Source of the DNA: Marsupella aquatica
Lineage: Eukaryota > Marchantiophyta
Length of the DNA stretch: 64,000 nucleotides
Direction of reading: 5' to 3'
Assembly (NCBI GenBank): GCA_973895155.1
Contig: OZ316899.1
Coordinates: 9,672,001-9,736,000, forward strand
The notes below the pieces were generated by a model that saw only the letters and a program-made list of their open reading frames with translations, ran no database searches and was not told the origin of the DNA. The stretch's first letter is position 1; every line of letters begins with the position of its first letter. Shown here piece by piece: positions 55,675 to 64,000 of the stretch. The translations under genes and the position numbers were made by a program.

Positions 55675-58318
55675 CAGTCCCCGTAAGTGAATCCGACCAA
55701 GTGCTCTTGAATGTCGAGTTCCAACAAAGCGTGCAACAACAAAGCGTGCAGCCTTCAATAGAGCCAATGGTAGACCAGCCTCTGGACCAACAAAGCGAGC
55801 AACAACAAGAGCATGACGCATCCCAGGGAGAGAACGCAACCCAAGGAGGGGATCATTCAGATGACGTACGGGTAGATAACAAAGGAGAAGATGAACGGGT
55901 GGAGGACGAAGGAGAAGACGAACGGGTAGAGGATGAAGGAGAAGACAAACAAGAGGGGCGTGAGTCTGATACTCCGGCGCCGAAACGGATGCCATTATCC
56001 TCAAGGCTGAAGACAAAGGCTGCAAAAAAGACCAAAACAACGAGGCCCAAACCTCGCCGCGCAAAAGCACGTGACACTGAGCTTGAAGACATTCCGCCCA
56101 GCCCCATAGAGCAACCCCCGCCTAGCACCATACCACAACCCCCGCCCAGCCCAATAGAGGTTCCGCCCACGACAATCCAACATGAGGCCCCAACGGATGG
56201 CCCAAATTACGAAGAGGACGTTGAAGGCGAACCGGAGTCGGATGGCACAGAGGTGGTTGGAGTTTGATGTTCAAGCGCCGATAACTTTTCTTCCCCGCTC
56301 AGGCATTGTTATTTTAAATGGTCTCCGTATCTTTTCAAAACTTACTTTGACGCTGCCAATGACAGTAAGGAACCGGCTGTGGTACTCCGTTTTAGAGACT
56401 GGTGCAGAAAGCTTAGGCGGGGTGGTTTGGCTGCAGAAGGCTGGCTAAAGAACGGGAATCCTACAAGGTCTGGTGCAAATCTGATTCTGATTCAAATGGG
56501 ATCAGACACCCGCATGCACGCGGATGGGAACATCCCATGTGGAATTTGTTCCGGCCAGACGACCTCAGTCGGGTTGAGGATTTTGCGCGAGTTTTCCTTG
56601 ATGATGAGGGATTGTTTGGCATAGTGCACAGTGCTTCGGTTGCCCACTCCGCAGTACTTTGTGACAGTCTCAATTACGAAGAGACCAATTGGGTGCTGAA
56701 AGACACCTTTTTCATTTGGAACGCCACACCCACCTTCGACTTCACGACTCGAAAGCGGGTAAGTCTAATAGATTTAACTCCATTCTTGTCTTATGTTCTT
56801 TCGGTGACTTGTACTCAGAAAGACTCATCACTGACTTTGTTCTGTACGTCCAGAGTGAATATCTCAAGCTGGACCTTTGGGGATTTAAATCGTCTGCCGA
56901 GGTATGCCCAAAGGATGACGTGAAGCCAATCAGTGTCGAGCTTGATATGAAGTTGAGGAATGGGCTAACTAACTATACAACGGGTCAGAATGAGACCATT
57001 GATGATTTTGGTGGCACCTTGTCTCCAGCTACACTCCAATGTATAATAGAATATACAACTAAGCCAGGGGGAACTGTTGTCACGTTCAATGCACACTTCG
57101 GGGCTATCTTTAAGGCTGGTGAGAACTGTGGGCGGATGGTCTTTGGGACCAAATCCTATCCGTACTTCAAATCTTATGCGGAAGACACGATGACAGAGTT
57201 TGTTGGAGTGCCTCTAACAGAGCAAGAGGAGGCAATGGATTGTCGAAAATCCAATCCAGAAAAGCGCAAGAAGAAAAAGCCTTCATGTGAGTTTACTACC
57301 GTTTCCCTTCAATGATTTTAATATTGTCCCATAGTATTTCAGCGGACTCTCCGAGATGGCTCTCCATCTGGGCAAATCCATCTCGGCTGACCTCTCCGAG
57401 ATGCATGTCGGCCGGCCTAGCCGAGAGGATCGCATCTGGCCCGGGCACTTTGAGATTTACTGGAAAGTCCCTCTCAGCTGGCCTCTCCGAGATGCATGTC
57501 AGCGGGCCTCGCCAAGAGGAATCGCATCTGGCCCGAGCATATTCAGATTTCCAGGCAAGTCCATCTTGGCGGGCCTCATCGAGAGGAATCGCATCTGGCC
57601 CGGGCATATTCAGATTTCCAGGCAAGTCCATCTCGGTTGGCCTCTCCGAGATGCATGTCGGCGGGCCTCGCCGAGAGGAATCGCATCTGGCCCGGGCATA
57701 TTCAGATTTCCAGGCAAGTCCATCTCAGCGGGCCTCTCTGAGATGCATGTCGGCGGGCCTCGCCCAGATGAATCCCGGGTGGCCTGGCCACGTCAACTTC
57801 TACTGGCAAGTCCACGTAGGGCCTTAGATGTGTTTGGAGGGACAAAAATACATCTTGGCTAGCCTCTCTGAGATCTATCTCGAAAGGTGACTCAATGGAT
57901 TATTTGGGGTGTTCACATCGGCTCACTTGCCTCACAAATTTGTTCTTGTGATCCGTCTATTTCGGCGCAATACATGATTTGATTTAAGTATAACTTAGCA
58001 GCAGTTCCCGACAGGACCACCAAGTTGGCAACCAAGGAATGGGACACACAGGACAGACGACTTGTGAAGCTCGCTTGGGAGGAAGCTTTGGCATTATTCT
58101 CTCCGGAGAAGTCAAGCCTACCGTGCTACGCTGATACGTATCATGAAGAAAGAGTTGCTCATTTTGTGAAAGAGAGAACAAGGAAGACTCTCAAATTTGT
58201 CGATGATAGGGCAGAAGAGGCTGAATTGGATGAGAGTAGCTCGGTAGGAAGTGATAGTGATAGTCTCCAAACTCACCATGCAAGCATAAGTTTGTCAAGC
58301 TCCAATTCCGAAGAGTAA
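55675..58318 (+). pseudogene. Family copy 3, C-terminal half (acidic linker, methylase-like fold, tail)
   Basis: Open from about 55,675 to 56,265. An acidic repeat (EDERVEDEGEDERVEDEGED), a basic stretch (RPKPRRAKARD) and a Pro-rich region (PPSPIEQPPP) end at a TGA. The same frame goes on with FRDWCRKLRRGGL and LILIQMGSDTRM. A frameshift near 56,530 leads to FLDDEGLFGIVHSASVAHS. Intron 56,759-56,853 (phase 0, as in the other copies). Exon 56,854-57,286: IIEYTTKPGGTVVTFNAHFGAIFKAGENCGR, a degenerate SAM-motif-like segment. Intron 57,287-58,004 with a 93-bp repeat. Last exon 58,005-58,318: PEKSSLPCYADTYHEE and an acidic Ser tail. The ParB-like half is missing, replaced on the left by the gypsy element. 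Confidence 0.65.
57340..57885 (+). repeat. ~93-bp tandem repeat with CTCTCCGAGAT palindromes in an intron of copy 3
   Basis: GCATCTGGCCCG recurs at about 57,432, 57,525, 57,590 and 57,683, so the period is 93 bp with one shortened 65-bp unit. Each unit has a TCTCGG ... CTCTCCGAGATGCATGT imperfect palindrome and a second GGCCTCGCCGAGAGG word. The half-site is shared with the arrays of copy 1 but not with the MULE palindrome. Confidence 0.8.
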
Positions 58319-58329
58319 TTTTTGGGTGA

Positions 58330-59176
58330 ATTTACCTTCATTGCAGCTCAGAAGCAAACTGAGCCACAACAACCAGTCGACGAGGTAGTGACTGCCCAGC
58401 AATGAGTCAATCAGGGGGTGCCTGTGCACCAACGACCGAATCAGGGGGTGCATGTGCACCAACGACCAAATCAGGGGGTGCCTGCACAACGACATCAACC
58501 CGCCATACTTGCGACCATAGTCAAAGAAGCATTGGACTCCAACAAGGACCAAGATGAAGTCCTAGTCAGCCTCGGCGACTTAAAATTGAAGACAAAAGAT
58601 TTCAAATGCTTGAGGGAAAAAAAATGGCTCACTTGTGACATCATCAATGCTTACATTCCTCTATTGGAGCGTAGAGCAAAGGTCATTGCAAAACCCAAAT
58701 GCATGCTTTTGCCCACACATTTTTACAATGTCTTGACGCATCCTGCGTACAGCTTCAACGCAGCGTTGGCATTTGTGAAGGGCATTGATGTCTTTTCATT
58801 CGACCTCATTCTAATCCCCATCCACAGGCCAAAACATTGGGTACTAGCTGTGGTCGATTTTACTTTGTAGCAACTACATTTGCTCGATCCCATTGGAGGC
58901 GAAGCATCGGAATGCGACAATTTGGTGAATGTCGGTTGGTTTCTCCATGACCTGTCCCGCTTGCGCAGTTGTCCCCACTTATCGCCATTACAATGGCAAC
59001 GCATCGTCCGCGACGATATTCCAACCCAACCCGATAGTTACAATTGTGGAGTATATGTCATAATGTACATGGAGCGTCTTTCTAGAGGCTCTGTATTGGC
59101 GGTTGACCCTAAACATGTACTGCTTATACGACAAAAGATTATTGTAGACCTAATCTGCCAGACGATCAGTTTGTAG
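58330..59176 (+). pseudogene. Ulp1-like cysteine protease (SUMO-protease family, C48)
   Basis: Begins after copy 3 with a short tandem repeat (QGVPVHQRPN, three times, 58,410-58,495). Then LVSLGDLKLKTKDFKCLREKKWLTCDIINAYIPLL, typical of Ulp1 domains, and the catalytic set: HWVLAVVDF (His), LHLLDPIGG (Asp), PTQPDSYNCGVYVIMYM (Gln and nucleophile Cys). A TAG at 58,868 between His and Asp motifs, and another near 58,405, interrupt the frame. Ulp1 domains are carried by Kaonashi-type MULEs and other plant DNA transposons, so this is likely element cargo alongside copy 3. Confidence 0.8.
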
Positions 59177-59789
59177 ATAGAGGATCGATGGATTGCCTTT
59201 GTGAATTCAATTTGTGAATATTTCACAACAGAGCAACATGTTGTATACGAAGTAAAATAAAAATTTCCTCCAAAGGTTATGTTCTGGTCCTGTACTTTCT
59301 ACGCTGGACCCCGTGTTGTTTTTCAATGTCATGCCGAGCTCTCCTAGATAAGTCGGCGAGGGTCTTTGAGATGAGTCTTTGAAAGGGACGTGTTGTATGG
59401 ACTCTGTTGTACGATGTGTTGTATGGATCCTTTTTGAGATTTAGTAGCGACACCCCATGATATATCGAAGACCCTGTGTGAGAAGTTTTTTTTCCTCAAA
59501 TTTCAGTTGAATCTCGGCGGGGCTCGTTGAGATTCAACTGAACTTTGAGGAAATCTCAGAGAGGCCGCCAAGATTGAAACTTTATATTCTCCTTTAATGT
59601 CAGAGAGGCAGCCGACATAAGAAATGGTCAAAGTAAAGTACCCGATCCAACCTCAAAGAGGCGCCGACAATGGCGCGGACTGCGATTGGGTTGTGGATTG
59701 GGTTGTGCCCCAGAAGAATTCATCTCAACTGATTCGCTGAGTTTCGGTGTTGGACTGATATCAGTCACTGATGAAACTCACTGATAACT
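59177..59789. other. Non-coding region with a long hairpin
   Basis: No gene. A 25-bp inverted repeat lies at 59,491-59,515 and 59,529-59,553 (inner arms TTGAATCTC / GAGATTCAA, one mismatch, 13-base loop). Several CTCGGCGGG/CTCAGAGAGG words resembling the copy 3 repeat occur between 59,340 and 59,620. It could be the damaged end of the copy 3 element. Confidence 0.5.
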
Positions 59790-59792
59790 GAT

Positions 59793-62094
59793 GAAGTACA
59801 CGACCCCCTGGATATAGCAGATTACCCAGGCCATGGCATCATATCTGGACGAGTGACAAAGGGCTATGTGGGGTGCACACCATGTGGGAAAAATGTGACA
59901 AGTGAGTGGTCGCATGCCTTGCACAGTATGAAATTTCAGGGGCATAGAAGGTATCTGCCTGCTAATCATCCTTACAGGCACACACGGTCTCAAATTGCAC
60001 ACTTCAACAACAAAACAGAGCTTCGTGGCCCACCATAGAGGGTCACCAGAGAGCAAGTCCTGAGGTGGGCAGCCATGAAGGCTGATTGGGACAAGAGAAG
60101 TGCCACTGATCGAGAACCTGAGGATCCAGTGGTGAAACACGGTGTGAAAGACAGACCTTGATGGAGTTGGAGTTGGAGTACTGGAGGGTAATGTACTTAG
60201 CCTCCAGCCCCTGTATGATTGTAATTTTAGATTGGAGCAATGGTGGATTCATGTTGGTTACAATCCTCCTATGTGGTTAATTAGTGTTTCTGTTGTTGAA
60301 TTCTTTGCTTTGTGGAGTGCAGGAATTCAAGCCCAGCAAACACAATGTGGACGTCATGCACATTGAGAAAAATATTTGTGAGAGCTTGCTGAAGTTCTTG
60401 TCGGGTGAGAAAGATACAGGAGCAGTTTGAGATGATATGCAACAGAAGGGGATTCACCCTCACCTTTGGTTGAAGCCCCATGCAAGCAATCCCAAATGAA
60501 TGTACTTCTCAAGTTCCAAGCTCCCTATGTGTGCACACAGGAAGAATGGAAGACATTCTTGTATAGATTGAGCTGTCTGAAAGTGCCCTCTGGCTATGCT
60601 GGTGCCTTCAAGAAGCATATTACAAAGAATAAACTTGGCAGTATGAAAACACATGACTACCATGTGTTGATGCAGCACATTCTGCCCCTATGCCTCAGAG
60701 GTCTCATGCAGAAACCAGTCCGTAATGTCATTCTTCGACTGTGCAATGTATTTCGCCGTATATGTGTGAAAGTGTGGGATCCCCAAGGATTGGAGCAGTT
60801 GAAGCAGGATGCTGCTTATGTCCTCTGTGACTTGGAGATATACTTCCCCCCTGCTTTCTTTGATGTTATGACTCATCTCCTAATCCATGTGGTAGAAGAG
60901 CTAGGGCAGTATGGGCCAGTCAGTCCGAGATGGATGTACCCTATGGAGCGATACATGAAGTTGTTGAAAGGTCATGTGAGAACATACTACAGGCCAGAGG
61001 CTTCCATGGCATTCATTAAGGATGAGACGTTGGGGTTCCTAACAGAGTACATGGCTGGGTCTGGTGAAGCTATGACAAGAGTTTGGAAATCTGGTGAAGA
61101 TGATGGAGTGAGTGGCGAGGTTGTTGAAGGTGTGGGACGTGCTGTTCAGCTGCCTGTTGCAATTTGAGACAAGGCTCATTCATATGTGCTGGCAAACACA
61201 GAGCCTATGCAACCATGGTGGAGGTGAGTGATTGAATTGACTTGCCTTTGTTGTGATGCTTCTTGTCTGTTCCAAGGGTGATCTTAGGTTGTCATGTGTT
61301 GTTTAGACCTAACTATGCCTGTACCTCATATTGCAGGGAATATGATATGCAAAAAGCTGCACACTCTGGGCAGCAGGATCCCTTCCCACAGTTCGAGCAG
61401 TGAATTTGGGTGACAATTCGAGAGCATAGTAGACATCACCCAGATATGGAGAAGGATTTGTATCTTCTATCTGTGCCACCACGATTGTCTATTCTGACCT
61501 ACAAACGGATGAGAGCTTATGGAAATCATTATCAAGTGAGGGATGAGCAGGGTGACCATTGTGTATCATATGATTGTGGTTTGATTTATGTGTTTGAGCA
61601 AAGAACCTCTGAAGAACAGAGGGGGTGGATGAAGATGGGTTACATGGGGGAGTTGACCAACATTTGGGTGTTGAATTATGGTAACACAAGTGTCCCAGTG
61701 ATATTGATGAAGGGATCATGGGTGAAATCAGAGTGGCAGAGACCAAGGGCCACCATGAAGCATGATCATGATGGGTTCTTGTTGGCCAATTTTAGGTCCA
61801 GAGTACCAAAATGGTCTGAGCCTTTTGTTTTCCCTAGCCAAGTTGAACTGGCTTTCTTTGCAGATGTGGAGGAGTCACATGGCTGGAGGGTGGTATGCCA
61901 TAGCCAAGCACGGAACAGGTGGATGGATGGAAGTAAAGTAGAGTTCAGTTTGGATGACCATGCTGCATTCGAGCATCCTAGTCACGAGACTGTACTTCCA
62001 ACTCGGGCAGGGACTAACTACATCCCCTTAACATTGAGAGAGACATATGATGAACCTGGGCAAATGGAATATGATGAGGTTGATGATTTGCAAT
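59793..62094 (+). pseudogene. tnp2-type CACTA transposase, C-terminal part
   Basis: VHDPLDIADYPGHGIISGRVTKGYVGCTPCGKN, then GHRRYLPANHPYR: the tnp2 zinc-binding and core region. A TAG after ELRGPP (about 60,038). Next exon-like piece NVDVMHIEKNICESLLKFL (60,330-60,425). Then 60,466-61,167, DUF4218: WKTFLYRLSCLKVPSGYAGAF, MKTHDYHVLMQHILPL, MTHLLIHVVEELGQYGPVSPRWMYPMERYMKLLKGHV. An intron about 61,226-61,335 and a TGA at 61,401, then DUF4216 (61,410-62,094: NHYQVRDEQGDHCVSYDCGL, WRVVCHSQARN). Stops and the missing N-terminus make it a pseudogene. The catalytic role would be transposition of CACTA elements in the nucleus. Confidence 0.85.
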
Positions 62095-62201
62095 AGGCAA
62101 CAGCTGGCGATTGGCAAGTATGAGGTTGAGGATGACTACCTGCACAGAGTCACAGAACGGGAATTGTTGCCTGGAATGATGTTTAGGATAGTTGGATATG
62201 C

Positions 62202-64000
62202 ATGAAATTGATTGATACTTGTGGTTGTGGGTGCTGTGCAGAAGCTATGGGGGAAGAGGGTGATGACATGGAGACAGACATGGGGCTTGGAGAGTGGGGT
62301 GAAGAGGAAAGATTGGATATGGATGGAGACCCAGATGCAGGGGGCTCACAAAAAAATGCACCTTTGCAAGATGCACAGGGCCCTCATCAAGTCCCAGGTA
62401 GGTGGGCAGCTAGAGAGAAATCACATAATCCATACCCTAGAAGGAGCCAGAGTTATTGGCAAGGGACGCCTGATAATTATGATGATGACTATGATGGAGC
62501 AGAAGATGGATGGGATGAATATGAACACCCAGAGCGTGGTAGAGACGGGTACAGAGGGCAATGGAAAGGTGAGGAGGATGATTGGACAAGTAAGTGCCTT
62601 GTGCTAGTGATTTTGTGATGGTAGTAGAGATTTAGCTCAATATGGACTTATCTGATGTGTAGCTAGGGCAAAGAGTTTATCTTACAGGTCCATGAGTGTG
62701 GCATGTACCTGTTGGTATGCAGACTCTGATTGGGACAATCACGAAAACAACAAAGGCCATCCACATTCAGATAGGAGGCAATCATTCACAGGCGGGAGAA
62801 ACGGCCCTAATTCATCAAGACAAAGCAATAGGACAGGTGGTCTAGAACCATCTATGCGCCAAGGGAGAGGTAACTTGGTCATTGCAGAATTGCTCTGAAG
62901 TCCAGTGTATATTTGGCAGCAGGATTTATGATTCATACTTACCTAATGGATCCTGTAAATGTGCAGGGACTCCAGGGAGGTTTGGACAATGCAATCCAGG
63001 CCGTGGGGGGAGATCAGGCCGTGGAGGGACCCCAGGCCGTGGAGGGACCCCATGCCGTGGGGGGACACCAGGCCGTGGAGGGACACCTAGTAGCGCTTCA
63101 GGGAGTACCAAGGCAGGAGACAGTAACAAATTTGGTAAAGTAGAAGTGAATTCCAATGGTTGGATAACTCCCACATGTGATGGTAAGAACCATTGGCATT
63201 CTGACCTAAGAGGAGAAGTATTGCGTTGGTTAGATTTGAGCATTACAGAGTTTAGGAGTCAGAACAAAACTGATTGGGCTGCTATCTGCAAGGACATTCT
63301 TGAACGGTGGGACTATGTTGGTAATGATGGTAAGGGCCCAGTTGAAGATTGCATATCAGATTATGCAATGAGGATTTTGAAACAAGAGAGGCATAGGTTG
63401 AAAAGGATGTGGATAGACAATGGTTCTAACAGGAGAATGCCACCACCCCCATCATTGGAATTGGATCAATGGACACGGTTAATCAAAGGGTTCATGTCGG
63501 AGGCTGGGCAGAGCAAGAGTGAACTGATGTCAAATGCTCAAGGCAAAGTGAAACACCTGTCACAGGCTGGGAGAGGAAGTTATGCTCCAGTGAAAGAACA
63601 ATTGGTAAGGCAGTGACATGCCTGATAGTAAGCCTCAAACTTATCATCTTGCTACCATTATTACATTTTCATTGACAATCAACACTTGGTTTCATTCATA
63701 TGTATGTTGATGTGGACTGCAAAAGAAATTGACAGGTGAAGAAGCATCAGCACAAGAAGTGAGAGAGGAGTTCATGAAACAAAGGAGTGAGGTGACAAGT
63801 GTGACTTCCAAACAGGTGATTATGTTGTAATTCTGTATGTTCTGTGACTATTTGGCCTTGAGCATCAGAAAGAATTGTAGTAGGAAGTAAGCAACCAGTT
63901 CTTGGGGACAATTATCTGAGATATGTAAGCTGTGTTATGACAGGGAACTATTACAACTCTCACAGAGATGTGTGAATGGTTGAAGTCATTAGAGTGTGGA
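62202..64000 (+). CDS. Second CACTA gene with Transposase_24 (Ptta/En-Spm) domain, partial
   Basis: Spliced gene continuing past the window. Exons about 62,202-62,589 (acidic, DDDYDGAEDGWDEYEHPERGRDGY), 62,723-62,879, and 62,967-63,604. Introns begin GTAAGT, GTAACT and GTAAGG and end TGCAG. Exon 3 starts with a Gly/Arg repeat (GRGGTPGRGGTPCRGGTP), then ITPTCDGKNHWHSDLRGEVLR, DWAAICKDILERWDYVG and HRLKRMWIDN, the Transposase_24 pattern. Later exon-like pieces lie at about 63,736-63,817 and 63,943-64,000. Phase between 63,604 and 63,736 does not fit, so there is a frameshift or a different splice site. Such proteins are TNPA-like DNA-binding partners of tnp2. Confidence 0.7.

Larger units (their letters stand above)
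59790..64000 (+). mobile_element. CACTA/En-Spm element, 5'-truncated, running off the window
   Basis: Contains the second half of a tnp2-type transposase with DUF4218 and DUF4216 regions (59,793-62,094) and a second gene with Transposase_24 (62,202 onward), in the normal order. The first half of tnp2 and the left terminus are missing. The reading begins abruptly near 59,793. It is not the transposase source within 6,501-21,255 and is separate from it. Confidence 0.85.

Noticed and set aside
57312-57862. 171- and 168-codon ORFs rich in GLSEMHVGGPR
   Set aside because: They lie within the intronic 93-bp tandem repeat of copy 3; the periodic translation reflects the repeat.
55675-58318. Copy 3 as the missing 3' end of copy 1, split by the gypsy element
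   Set aside because: Copy 3 repeats regions already present in copy 1 (acidic linker, FRDWC segment, VHS segment), so it is a separate copy.
1-64000. tRNA or rRNA genes
   Set aside because: No cloverleaf-like or rRNA-like sequence was noticed, though a tRNA scan was not possible.

Overview
The window is nuclear DNA of a land plant or charophyte relative. It holds no recognisable housekeeping gene. Instead it is a stack of nested transposable elements: a plant-type LINE with a zf-RVT tail, CACTA/En-Spm elements with tnp2/DUF4218/DUF4216 and Transposase_24 modules, Ty3/gypsy retrotransposons, and a Mutator-like (MULE) element. Spliced genes with GT-AG introns and the plant-restricted families point to a streptophyte. 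The species cannot be read from the sequence.

Layout. 1-5,651 (minus): gag remnant, primer-binding site and a 4.7-kb LTR (LTR-A) of a gypsy element running off the left edge. The LTR itself carries a long protein-coding region (mobile-domain-like plus coiled coil). 5,652-24,650 and 45,083-45,245: a broken spliced gene (copy 1 of a three-member family, below). Its first exon is split by a CACTA element (6,501-21,255, 3-bp target duplication TAT). That element carries a LINE (6,547-10,797, 17-bp target duplication) and a 408/817-bp satellite. 24,651-45,082: a solo LTR (LTR-B, same family as LTR-A, opposite strand), opened by an 11.1-kb MULE (27,362-38,497) and by a second solo LTR (LTR-C, 39,836-44,400). 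45,246-55,674 (minus): a decayed gypsy element with gag-pro-pol, followed by extra ORFs related to those in the LTRs. 55,675-59,176: copy 3 of the family plus a Ulp1-like protease pseudogene. About 59,790-64,000: a second CACTA element, 5'-truncated and running off the right edge.

The most interesting content is a gene family present three times (6.1-24.3 kb, 34.1-38.1 kb, 55.7-58.3 kb). The best copy lies inside the MULE, head-to-head with the transposase. It has five exons with consistent phases and encodes about 1.2 kDa x 100, that is roughly 1,200 residues. These look like a ParB-like N-terminal domain, a helical middle, an acidic linker, a C-terminal fold resembling a beta-class N4/N6 DNA methyltransferase with degenerate motifs, and an acidic serine tail. 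The introns and intergenic DNA around each copy are sprinkled with short palindromes. In the MULE these are two 8-bp half-sites GCTAGCGA around 2 bp. In copies 1 and 3 they are built on CTCGGAGAG/CTCTCCGAG. This resembles a transposon-encoded sequence-recognition protein with element-specific cognate sites, comparable in logic to the VANC anti-silencing proteins of VANDAL MULEs. That functional link is inference.

Insertion order from nesting: family copies 1 and 3 are oldest. LTR-B went into copy 1's intron array and the CACTA into its exon; then the MULE and LTR-C went into LTR-B, and the LINE into the CACTA.
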